26,687 nt of DNA from JAGKXB01 sp964498835 (GTDB lineage: Bacteria; Pseudomonadota; Gammaproteobacteria; Burkholderiales; Burkholderiaceae_D): the NCBI GenBank assembly GCA_964498835.1, contig CAZCIX010000027.1:1-26687 (forward strand). The letters run 5' to 3'. Positions 1-7,240 of this stretch are shown here, piece by piece (positions within the stretch are counted from its first letter, which is position 1; each line of letters starts with the position of its first letter). A model generated the notes under the pieces. It had not been told where the DNA came from. It made no database searches and saw only the letters and a program-made list of their open reading frames with translations. A program made the position numbers and the translations under genes.

Positions 1-9
1 CTTGATACT

Positions 10-88
<79 letters not shown>

Positions 89-112
89 AGTTCTGGGAAA
101 TAACCAAAAGTA

Positions 113-2338
113 TTAATTACTTTCCAGGAAGCTCTTAAGTTTATCCGAACGCGAAGGATGACGCAACTTGCGTAAGGCTTTTGCCTCGATTTGGCGAATG
201 CGTTCGCGAGTTACGTCGAATTGTTTGCCGACCTCTTCCAGAGTATGGTCTGTTGACATTTCGATACCAAAGCGCATACGTAATACTTTTGCTTCGCGTG
301 GTGTCAGGGAATCTAAAATATCTTTGACTACACCACGCATTGATGCGTGCAATGCGGCATCAGCTGGCGCCAAGGTGTTGTTGTCCTCAATGAAGTCACC
401 CAAATGAGAATCATCGTCGTCACCGATGGGGGTTTCCATGGAAATTGGCTCTTTCGCAATTTTCATGATCTTGCGAATTTTTTCTTCAGGCATTTCCATT
501 TTGAGTGCCAGTGTTGCAGGATCTGGCTCTGCACCAGTTTCCTGCAGAATTTGACGGGAAATGCGGTTCATTTTGTTGATCGTTTCGATCATATGAACCG
601 GAATCCTGATAGTGCGTGCTTGATCTGCGATAGAGCGCGTGATTGCCTGGCGTATCCACCATGTTGCGTAAGTCGAAAACTTGTAACCACGGCGGTATTC
701 GAACTTGTCGACAGCCTTCATCAAACCGATATTCCCTTCTTGAATGAGATCCAAGAATTGCAAACCACGGTTGGTATATTTTTTCGCGATCGAAATAACT
801 AAGCGCAAGTTGGCTTCGGTCATTTCGCGTTTTGCTTTGCGCGCTTTCATTTCGCCAGCTGCCATCTGGCGATAAATATGGCGTAAATCCGGCAATGGCA
901 AAGCAACCCGTATTTGTAAATCAATCAATTTTTGTTGCAATTGTTTGATAGCTGGAATATTGCGTCCAAGAACTGCGCTATACGAATGATTGCCATTGGC
1001 TTCGCCATCAACCCAGTTTAAATTGGTTTCATTGCCAGGAAATGTTTTGATGAAATGAGGGCGCGGCATTCCACATTTGTTGACAGCTACGTCAAGAATT
1101 TGTCGTTCTATTTGACGCACTTGATCAACTTGGCTGCGCAAGGTGTCGCAAAGCTTTTCAACAACTTTTGCAGTGAAGCGTATACCCAATAATTCCTGTG
1201 AAATTGCGCTTTGAGCGGTAACGTAGTCAAGTGAGTTATAACCGCTTTCATCAAGAGCCTGACGCATCTTGTCAAATTGCGTAGCAATCGCGGCATATTT
1301 TACAAGTGCACCGGACTTGAGTTGATCTAATTGTTCGGCAGAAATGGTGGTGGCACCAGAGGCGCCGCCGTCTTCCTCTTCATCCTCTTCCTCGTCATCT
1401 TCTTCATCTTCTTCATTGTCTTCGGAGGTGGCGCTGAGTATTGCTTCATCATCATTAGCACTTAAATCAACCAGCCCATCAACAATTTCGTCGATTCTTA
1501 CTTCGTCGTTGGTGATTTTTGTGCTCGTGGCAAGAATTTCTTCGATTGTTGTGGGGCACGCAGAAATGGCTTGGATCATGTCTTTCAAGCCATCTTCGAT
1601 TCGTTTTGCGATGACGATTTCACCTTCACGAGTCAGCAGTTCAACCGAACCCATTTCGCGCATATACATGCGCACAGGATCAGTGGTGCGGCCAAAATCG
1701 GAATCTACCGTGGACAAGGCGGCTTCTGCTGCGGCTTCTGCCTCTTCATCGCTGGCGACTGTAGCAACGTTGTCAGACAGCAGTAGTGTTTCTGCATCAG
1801 GTGCATGGTCATAAACCACAATGCCCATGTCATTGAAGGTCGTAATGATGCCTTCAATGGCTTCTGGGTCGATAATATTTTCTGGTAAATGATCGTTGAT
1901 TTCTGCGTAAGTTAAGAAACCACGTTCTTTACCAAACTTAATCAAGTTCTTCAGCTTTTGGCGACGACGTTCTAATTCTTCTTCTGTCGCTTCAGAATCG
2001 GTAGAAAACGCGTCTTTTAGCAATGCTTTTTCTTTAGCTTTGCGATCTTTTGCTTTTGCTTTGTCGACGGCTTTTAATTCGGCGCGCTCAACCGCATTTA
2101 ACGCAGCGACTTCGTCGTTTTCAGGCTGAAATTCTTTTGGTTTCCGACCACGTCTGCCGGGTACTTTGACTAGAGGCAGAACATAATTGGATGTGTCGAT
2201 AGTCGCCAAAACTGCTGCGTCAGTTGTTTGATTGACTACTGGTGCGCTAGTTTCTGATTTGGCTTGTGTTTTTTCACTTTTGGCCGCCGCTTTCGTTTGC
2301 TTGGCAACGGTCTTAGATTCAGTTTTCTTAGTTGTCAC
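113..2338 (-). CDS. rpoD: RNA polymerase primary sigma factor RpoD (sigma-70)
   Basis: This is the housekeeping sigma factor that directs RNA polymerase to -10/-35 promoters. Its 741 residues hold region 1.1 (about 120-185), region 1.2 at DPVRMYMREMG (220-230), region 2 from about 510 (LRLVISIAKKYTNRG, then WWIRQAITRSIADQARTIRI), region 3, and the region 4 helix-turn-helix TLEEVGKQFDVTRERIRQIE near the C-terminus. The N-terminus is Lys/Ala-rich and basic. A run of Asp/Glu (306-323) lies in the non-conserved region between 1.2 and 2. The start is GTG: an in-frame TAA lies 12 nt upstream and there is no nearer ATG. The Shine-Dalgarno is weak. It follows dnaG at 198 bp with its own putative promoter, so it is probably expressed both from the upstream cluster and independently. 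Confidence 0.98.
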   Translation of the reverse strand: MTTKKTESKTVAKQTKAAAKSEKTQAKSETSAPVVNQTTDAAVLATIDTSNYVLPLVKVPGRRGRKPKEFQPENDEVAALNAVERAELKAVDKAKAKDRKAKEKALLKDAFSTDSEATEEELERRRQKLKNLIKFGKERGFLTYAEINDHLPENIIDPEAIEGIITTFNDMGIVVYDHAPDAETLLLSDNVATVASDEEAEAAAEAALSTVDSDFGRTTDPVRMYMREMGSVELLTREGEIVIAKRIEDGLKDMIQAISACPTTIEEILATSTKITNDEVRIDEIVDGLVDLSANDDEAILSATSEDNEEDEEDDEEEDEEEDGGASGATTISAEQLDQLKSGALVKYAAIATQFDKMRQALDESGYNSLDYVTAQSAISQELLGIRFTAKVVEKLCDTLRSQVDQVRQIERQILDVAVNKCGMPRPHFIKTFPGNETNLNWVDGEANGNHSYSAVLGRNIPAIKQLQQKLIDLQIRVALPLPDLRHIYRQMAAGEMKARKAKREMTEANLRLVISIAKKYTNRGLQFLDLIQEGNIGLMKAVDKFEYRRGYKFSTYATWWIRQAITRSIADQARTIRIPVHMIETINKMNRISRQILQETGAEPDPATLALKMEMPEEKIRKIMKIAKEPISMETPIGDDDDSHLGDFIEDNNTLAPADAALHASMRGVVKDILDSLTPREAKVLRMRFGIEMSTDHTLEEVGKQFDVTRERIRQIEAKALRKLRHPSRSDKLKSFLESN

Positions 2339-2351
2339 GGATGCTTTCGAT

Positions 2352-2399
2352 TAGACGGTGTCTAGCCTTATTTGCCGGAATAATAATGAGACGGCAAAT
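2352..2399 (-). promoter_or_regulatory. rpoD leader with two hairpins
   Basis: Two inverted repeats lie just upstream of the rpoD GTG. The first is ATTTGCCG/CGGCAAAT, a perfect 8-bp stem with a 14-nt loop at 2370-2399. The second is TAGAC/GTCTA with a 3-nt loop at 2352-2364, ending 14 nt before the start codon. Neither is followed by a T-tract in the rpoD direction, so they do not look like terminators. They could affect translation or stability of the rpoD mRNA; that role is inference. Confidence 0.4.
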
Positions 2400-2481
2400 G
2401 ACAGGCTTGGATGTAAAGTAATTAATTTGAAGTAGATTGTTGCCCGATTTTTTGTCTTTTTTTGAGGCAATATGACCGCGT

Positions 2482-2510
2482 ATTATACTACATACAAGTA
2501 TTTTCCTCTA
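2482..2510 (-). promoter_or_regulatory. putative rpoD promoter
   Basis: A perfect TATAAT -10 box lies on the minus strand at 2482-2487. Seventeen bases upstream is TAGAGG (2505-2510), a poor match to TTGACA (3 of 6). It would give a leader of roughly 135 nt before the GTG start. An overlapping candidate on the plus strand (TTGAGG at 2462-2467, 16-bp spacer, TATACT at 2484-2489) points back into dnaG. No transcript data support either one. Confidence 0.4.
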
Positions 2511-2536
2511 GTCGCTTGACCTAAAAATCTAACAGG

Positions 2537-4333
2537 TTAGTGTGAAGCAATGCTGGTGGAGGATTCTCGCCGCAATTGTTCTTGTTGTAGTGTTAACTCA
2601 CGATAACGAGTGCTCATGTCTTCTATGCTCAATCCGCTATTCACAAGTTGTTCTAGTTGCGCACTGAGTACTTGCATTTTGGTTTTTCTCACTGCATCGA
2701 CCAGTTCTAGTTGTGCTGTTTCTATGTTTGATTCTGTGTCGGCAGCAATTTCGGCGATGATGGTGTCAAATTCTGCTCCTTGCGTTCGTAAGTGCTCTGC
2801 CAAGGTTGCAAAACTAGCATGCGTTCCCATTTCTTTGCTTGCTGTCACCAGACGTGCCAACATATCAGCGTGCGCTGGTGCTAATTGTTCTGCAGCAAGC
2901 AGAGCTGATTGATCCAGTCCTGATGCCAATATGGGATGCGCTACTAATAAACGCATGATTTGGCGTACCAAACCCAAAGGTTGTTGTCGTTTTTTGACTG
3001 GTGGTGCTAAACGCGCACGTGCGACTGGGGCGGTGAGGTCGCATAAAGTTTCAATTTCACTAGCGGTGGTTTGCGTTGTTTGTGCCAGGTTGCGCACAAT
3101 TTGTAGGCGCAAGGCGGATGGTGCCATGGCTTGCAACAAAGGTTTGGCATCAAATTGCGTGCGTGCACGTCCTTCTGAGGTGTTTAAATCGTTGTTTCCT
3201 ATGACCTCATTTAATAAAAACTGTGATAAGGGCATTGCATCGTTGATTTGCTGCTCAAAAGCGGGTGCGCCGAACTCTCGGATATAGCTATCTGGATCAT
3301 GTTCAGATGGCAAGAAAAGAAATTTGATGGTTTTGTTGTCAGAAATAAAGGGCAAGCTGGCTTCCAATGCGCGTCGTGCAGCGCGTTTACCAGCGGTGTC
3401 GCCATCAAAACTGAAAATGATGCAATCGGTTTGGCGCAATAATTTTTGTACGTGTGTTGCGCTGCAGGCGGTGCCTAAGGTGGCGACTGTTTGTGGAAAA
3501 CCGTATTGCGACAATGCCACCACATCCATGTAGCCTTCGGTGACTAAGGCATAGCCACTATTGCGTATGGCTAGGCGTGCTTCAAACAAGCCGTATAACT
3601 CATTGCCTTTTTGGAATAGGGGGGTTTCTGGTGAATTTAAATATTTCGGTTCACCTTTGTCCAGCACGCGCCCGCCGAAACCGATGACTTGTCCTTTTTG
3701 ATTCCGAATCGGAAACATGATGCGATCACGGAAGCGGTCATACCGTTTTTGCTGCTGATTGTCTTGTTCAGTTTTGGTGATGACAAGACCAGCTTCAACC
3801 AGTTTGTAATCATCGTAATCGGTAAAGACGGCACGCAAACCATCCCACGCATCAATTGCATAACCTAATCCAAATTTAGCTGCGATTTCACCAGACAAAC
3901 CACGTGCTTTTAAGTAGGAAATCGCATTCGGTGCCCGTCGCAATTGGGCGCGGTAATAATCACAGGCTTGTGTCATGCAATCCGATAAAGCCAGACTTTT
4001 TTTCTGTGTTTCAGCGCGTTGTGCGGGAGGGATTTTGTCATTGCTTTCTGGCACTACCATGCCATTATTTTGCGCAATTTCTTGTACTGCTTCGACAAAA
4101 CCCAGGCCTGAATATTCCATTAAAAAACCAATCGCCGTACCATGCGCACCGCAGCCAAAACAATGATAAAACTGTTTGCTAGGACTGACAGTGAAGCTGG
4201 GTGATTTTTCGTTATGGAATGGGCATAACCCCATAAAATTGGCGCCGCCTTTCTTCAATTGGACGTACTGTCCCACGATATCAACGATATCAATACGGTT
4301 GAGTAAATCCTGGATGAAGGATTGCGGAATCAT
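2537..4333 (-). CDS. dnaG: DNA primase DnaG
   Basis: This primase makes the RNA primers for replication and works with the DnaB helicase at the fork. The N-terminal CHC2 zinc finger is intact, with ligands C37, H40, C58 and C61. The catalytic core follows, with RYDRFRDRIMFPI at about 197-209 and the TOPRIM domain: TEGYMD (E266), the metal-binding DGD (310-312) and EHDPD (344-348). The C-terminal part from about 440 is helical and corresponds to the helicase-interacting region. The length of 598 residues is normal. It sits 24 bp after yqeY in the same orientation, as in other proteobacterial macromolecular-synthesis clusters. No clear Shine-Dalgarno precedes the ATG. Confidence 0.98.
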   Translation of the reverse strand: MIPQSFIQDLLNRIDIVDIVGQYVQLKKGGANFMGLCPFHNEKSPSFTVSPSKQFYHCFGCGAHGTAIGFLMEYSGLGFVEAVQEIAQNNGMVVPESNDKIPPAQRAETQKKSLALSDCMTQACDYYRAQLRRAPNAISYLKARGLSGEIAAKFGLGYAIDAWDGLRAVFTDYDDYKLVEAGLVITKTEQDNQQQKRYDRFRDRIMFPIRNQKGQVIGFGGRVLDKGEPKYLNSPETPLFQKGNELYGLFEARLAIRNSGYALVTEGYMDVVALSQYGFPQTVATLGTACSATHVQKLLRQTDCIIFSFDGDTAGKRAARRALEASLPFISDNKTIKFLFLPSEHDPDSYIREFGAPAFEQQINDAMPLSQFLLNEVIGNNDLNTSEGRARTQFDAKPLLQAMAPSALRLQIVRNLAQTTQTTASEIETLCDLTAPVARARLAPPVKKRQQPLGLVRQIMRLLVAHPILASGLDQSALLAAEQLAPAHADMLARLVTASKEMGTHASFATLAEHLRTQGAEFDTIIAEIAADTESNIETAQLELVDAVRKTKMQVLSAQLEQLVNSGLSIEDMSTRYRELTLQQEQLRRESSTSIASH

Positions 4334-4357
4334 GATGGTTTAAGTTGGTGCGATTGA

Positions 4358-4804
4358 TTACTTGGATAAAGCTGCTTTTACTAAGCCAGATACTTGTGTC
4401 ATGTCAGCTTTACCAGCTAATTTTGCTTTCAATATTGCCATGACTTTGCCCATGTCTTGTGGGCCAGCGGCGTTGGTTTCTGCGATGGCAGCCGTGATCG
4501 CAGTGTTAATTTCTGCCTCTGATAAAGGTGTAGGCAAGTAGGTTGCAAGAACAGCCAATTCTGCTTTTTCAATGTCAGCTAAATCCTGGCGTTGTCCTGC
4601 TTCAAATTGACTGATTGAATCTTTGCGTTGCTTTACCATTTTTTCAAGAATAGTGAGGATGTGCGCATCGGTGAGTTCAATTCGCTCATCCACTTCTTTT
4701 TGTTTTATCGCTGCAGTGAGCAAACGGATGGTGCCGAGCTTGCCTGTGTCTTTGGCGCGCATGGCATTTTTCATGTCTTCGGTGATTTGTTCTTTTAAAC
4801 TCAT
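4358..4804 (-). CDS. yqeY: GatB/YqeY family protein
   Basis: This is a 148-residue protein of the YqeY family, typical in length, beginning MSLKEQITEDMKNAMRAKD. Family marks include the segment LGTIRLLTAAIKQKEVDER and the C-terminal QDMGKVMAILKAKLAGKAD. The family shares a helical domain with the tail of GatB, the subunit of the tRNA-dependent amidotransferase, but a stand-alone YqeY has no firmly established reaction. It lies between rpsU and dnaG, its usual place in Burkholderiales. Its expression is likely set by read-through of the terminator after rpsU and by any promoter in the short gap. Confidence 0.95.
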   Translation of the reverse strand: MSLKEQITEDMKNAMRAKDTGKLGTIRLLTAAIKQKEVDERIELTDAHILTILEKMVKQRKDSISQFEAGQRQDLADIEKAELAVLATYLPTPLSEAEINTAITAAIAETNAAGPQDMGKVMAILKAKLAGKADMTQVSGLVKAALSK

Positions 4805-4846
4805 GATGATTCTTTCGTTATTTTTTCGTGGTTAAAGTCCCAATAC

Positions 4847-4880
4847 AAAAAACCCGCTGCGTATTATCGTAGCGGGTTTT
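4847..4880 (-). terminator. rho-independent terminator after rpsU
   Basis: On the minus strand, CCCGCTACG and CGCAGCGGG pair around the loop ATAATA, with a single A/C mismatch, and are followed by six T residues. The A-tract on the other side would also allow some plus-strand termination. It separates rpsU from yqeY-dnaG. A terminator between rpsU and dnaG is known from the E. coli operon, where it lowers primase expression relative to S21; the same role here is inferred. Confidence 0.88.
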
Positions 4881-4885
4881 GGCTT

Positions 4886-4905
4886 GCTGCAATCTTAATT
4901 GCAGC
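4886..4905. other. perfect 8-bp hairpin beside the rpsU terminator
   Basis: GCTGCAAT and ATTGCAGC form a perfect inverted repeat around the loop CTTA. It lies between the rpsU stop codon and the terminator hairpin. No T-tract follows it directly, so it is probably an mRNA 3'-end stabilising structure or an accessory part of the terminator. Confidence 0.5.
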
Positions 4906-4920
4906 GTGTTTGCTTGGAAA

Positions 4921-5133
4921 TTAGAATAATTTCTTTGGCAGCTGTTGGCTGCGAATGCGCTTGTAGTGACGTTTTACAGCAGCTGCTAATTTGCGTTTGC
5001 GCTCAGCAGTTGGTTTTTCGTAGAATTCGCGCGCACGCAACTCGGTTAAAAGGCCGGTTTTTTCAATAGTGCGCTTGAAGCGACGCATAGCAACTTCGAA
5101 CGGCTCATTTTCTTTTAGACGAATTGTGGTCAT
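4921..5133 (-). CDS. rpsU: 30S ribosomal protein S21
   Basis: This is a 70-residue, strongly basic ribosomal protein of the small subunit, which contacts the 3' end of 16S rRNA near the anti-Shine-Dalgarno. The sequence has the family pattern EPFEVAMRRFKRTIEKTG, LREFYEKPTAERKRK-like residues (here with an extra A in LRAREFYE) and a basic tail. It is the first gene of the cluster leading to yqeY, dnaG and rpoD. The upstream 144 bp is AT-rich with phased A-tracts. There is no evident Shine-Dalgarno before the ATG. Confidence 0.97.
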   Translation of the reverse strand: MTTIRLKENEPFEVAMRRFKRTIEKTGLLTELRAREFYEKPTAERKRKLAAAVKRHYKRIRSQQLPKKLF

Positions 5134-5227
5134 GTGAATTAATTAAAAGTACGTTGAATACGTTGGTTTTACGGAAAGAGCGAGACTCTAGCAGGTTTTT
5201 TTGTATTATGGAAGGGTTTTGGTGTGT

Positions 5228-5279
5228 AAAAATGTGTAAAAACGTGTTTTTTAACGTTTTTTGATGTTTTTACGTTTTT
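5228..5279. other. phased A/T-tracts upstream of rpsU
   Basis: Six runs of five or six A or T residues occur at 5228-5232, 5238-5242, 5247-5252, 5257-5262, 5267-5271 and 5275-5279. They are spaced about 8 to 10 bp centre to centre, close to one helical turn. Such phasing is expected to produce intrinsic DNA curvature. The tract lies 95-146 bp upstream of the rpsU start and directly after the stop of the flavoprotein gene. It could act as an upstream activating or protein-binding region for the rpsU promoter. No clear -35/-10 pair could be fixed. Confidence 0.5.
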
Positions 5280-6546
5280 AAATCGATAGTCCAGCCGCCA
5301 TGCCTGAAGCCCATGCCCATTGGAAGTTGTATCCTCCCAGCCAACCGGTGACATCGACTGCCTCGCCCACAAAATAAAGTCCAGGTATTTTGTTGCTCAT
5401 CATGGTTTGTTGTGACAATGCCTTTGTATCGATACCACCGCGCGTGACTTCTGCTTTGCGATAACCTTCAGAACCGTTGGGCATGATGCGCCATTGATTG
5501 AGTGACTGGCCGAGCGCTTGTAGCTGTTTGTCTGGCATATCGGCGATGCGTGCGTTGGCTTGCAAACTATAGCCGTTGCTTAGGAGCCAGTTTTCTGCCA
5601 GGCGTGATGGCAGCCATTGCGCTAGTAAATTGCCGAGATTTTTTTTGAGTTGACCTTTGCCTTGAATCAACGCTTGTGCGACATCCATTTCAGGTAATAA
5701 ATTAATTTCCAGCGCTTTGCCCATTTCCCAGAAGCTGGAGATTTGTAATACCGCTGGGCCAGATAGGCCGCGATGGGTAAAAAGTAAATCTTCCCGAAAT
5801 TGAATTTGTTGATTTTGTTGTCGTTGCGATTTTTTATTGCCGAAATTGCTAGCTTGAGCAATCGCAGTTTCTGTGCCAATTTTGATATCCACTTCCAACG
5901 CCAAACCAGATAGCACAGCAAACGATTGCCATGTGTTTGAATCAAAGCGTAGTGGTACCAAAGCAGGATGTGGATTGATGACAGGGATGTCGAATTGTTT
6001 CGCAACGTGATACGCAAAATCCGTGGCGCCAATCGCGGGAATGGACGGGCCGCCAGTGGCAATCACCAGTTTGCGGGCGTGTATTGTTCCGTTATTGGTT
6101 TCAATGCGAAAAATATTTTCATTGGCAATGTTAGTTTGGCCCAGTTGCAATACTTTGCACGGTACGCGCCATGTCACGTTGCCCACATCGCATTCGGCTT
6201 TGAGCATGTGAATGATGTCTTCGGCCGAATTGTCGCAAAATAACTGCCCTTTATGTTTTTCATGAAAACCGATGCGGTAGCGTTTGATCAGCGTTAAAAA
6301 ATCCTGTGGGGTGTAGCGTGACAAAGCACTTTTGCAGAAATGTGAATTTTCCGATAAAAAATTTTGTGGGCTGGTGTTGATGTTGGTGAAATTACAGCGT
6401 CCGCCGCCAGAGATGCGGATTTTTTCAGCCAATTTGGTGGCATGGTCGAGCAAAACGACCGTTTTTCCACGCTGACCGGCCACGCCGGCGCACATCATGC
6501 CGGCAGCGCCTGCGCCTATTACTGCAACATCGTATTGTTTGACCAT
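5278..6546 (-). CDS. HI0933/BaiN-family NAD(P)/FAD-dependent oxidoreductase
   Basis: This is a 422-residue flavoprotein. The N-terminus has a dinucleotide-binding Rossmann fold (VIGAGAAGMMCAGVAG, residues 9-24), followed by the family signature ISGGGRCNFTN near residue 50. A second FAD-contact region, KLVIATGGPSIPAIGATDF, lies in the middle. The C-terminus GLYFVGEAVDVTGWLGGYNF is the usual FAD-closing motif. The family (HI0933, E. coli YhiN, BaiN) is widespread, and its physiological substrate is mostly unknown. It is a single gene on the minus strand, divergent from the cupredoxin gene across about 100 bp. The assignment to the family is firm; the reaction is not known. Confidence 0.93.
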   Translation of the reverse strand: MVKQYDVAVIGAGAAGMMCAGVAGQRGKTVVLLDHATKLAEKIRISGGGRCNFTNINTSPQNFLSENSHFCKSALSRYTPQDFLTLIKRYRIGFHEKHKGQLFCDNSAEDIIHMLKAECDVGNVTWRVPCKVLQLGQTNIANENIFRIETNNGTIHARKLVIATGGPSIPAIGATDFAYHVAKQFDIPVINPHPALVPLRFDSNTWQSFAVLSGLALEVDIKIGTETAIAQASNFGNKKSQRQQNQQIQFREDLLFTHRGLSGPAVLQISSFWEMGKALEINLLPEMDVAQALIQGKGQLKKNLGNLLAQWLPSRLAENWLLSNGYSLQANARIADMPDKQLQALGQSLNQWRIMPNGSEGYRKAEVTRGGIDTKALSQQTMMSNKIPGLYFVGEAVDVTGWLGGYNFQWAWASGMAAGLSI

Positions 6547-6647
6547 ATTTTTGCTGGGTATGATTGGGTGATAAAGCGAGCTTAACGTTGGCTTGGTTGA
6601 TGAATATGGCTTTATAGTCCTGTGATTTTATTATTCTGGAAATTTTT

Positions 6648-7145
6648 ATGAAACCTTTAAAACAAATTAAACACGTTGCGCTTTTTACATTATTGCTTGT
6701 TACTGCAAATTTGAGTTTTTCTCAGGCGCATACGCATTCACATACAGCACATACAACACATGCCACAGCATTTGGCAAACCTGGCAAGGCGGAGCAGGTT
6801 TCCCGCACTATTACCGTCACTATGAAGGACAGCATGCGTTTTACGCCTTCGAATATCACCGTTAAGCGTGGTGAAACGGTTAAATTTATCGTGAAAAATG
6901 AAGGTAAGTTAAAGCATGAGATGGTGCTTGGTACGGCCAAAGATTTAAAGGAGCATGCCGAGATGATGCGTCAATCGCCAGATATGCAACATGACGATCC
7001 CAATCAAGTATCGCTTGATGCAGGTCAGACCGGTGAGTTGATTTGGCAATTTAATCGTGCAGGGAAAGTGGATTTTGCTTGCCTGCAAGCTGGGCATTTT
7101 GAGGCTGGTATGGTTGGTAATATCAAAGTTGTGCGTAATTTTTAA
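6648..7145 (+). CDS. periplasmic cupredoxin-domain copper protein
   Basis: This is a 165-residue exported protein. A signal peptide with a hydrophobic core (about 10-24) ends at SQA, with likely cleavage after A27. The mature N-terminus is His-rich: His at 28, 30, 32, 35 and 38. A plastocyanin-like domain follows (about 54-162) with the type 1 copper ligands visible as H90 (KHEMVLG), C145, H150 and M155 (FACLQAGHFEAGM). This resembles the CopI-like cupredoxins of copper-resistant proteobacteria. It probably binds copper in the periplasm for tolerance or electron transfer. The start has a GGAA ribosome site 8 nt upstream. No copper ATPase or oxidase lies nearby. Confidence 0.92.
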   Translation: MKPLKQIKHVALFTLLLVTANLSFSQAHTHSHTAHTTHATAFGKPGKAEQVSRTITVTMKDSMRFTPSNITVKRGETVKFIVKNEGKLKHEMVLGTAKDLKEHAEMMRQSPDMQHDDPNQVSLDAGQTGELIWQFNRAGKVDFACLQAGHFEAGMVGNIKVVRNF

Positions 7146-7153
7146 TCCGTAAT

Positions 7154-7235
7154 CCCATATTTGCCATTAACCTCAGTTCCCCCGTCGTTCCCGACTAAAG
7201 CAATTGGAGGCGACGGTATTAATGGAAAATTTGGG
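7154..7235. repeat. palindromic intergenic element between convergent genes
   Basis: The outer arms CCCATATTTGCCATTAA and its near-complement at 7219-7235 pair at about 15 of 17 positions. Inside, CCGTCG (7182-7187) pairs with CGACGG (7211-7216). The minus strand from 7217 to 7187 matches 26 of 31 bases at 21157-21187, so it belongs to the same repeat family as the element there. It fills the gap between the convergent cupredoxin and apaH genes and may serve as a bidirectional transcript end. Confidence 0.7.
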
Positions 7236-7240
7236 ATGAT

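Noticed and set aside
306..407. Short plus-strand frames within the rpoD 3' region
   Set aside because: They are shadows of the rpoD coding sequence with no independent start signals or conserved patterns.
1344..1814. Plus-strand open frame with a long poly-serine run opposite rpoD
   Set aside because: It is the antisense reading of the Asp/Glu-rich codons of RpoD (GAA/GAT read as TTC/ATC/TCT in other frames). It has no ribosome site or family marks.
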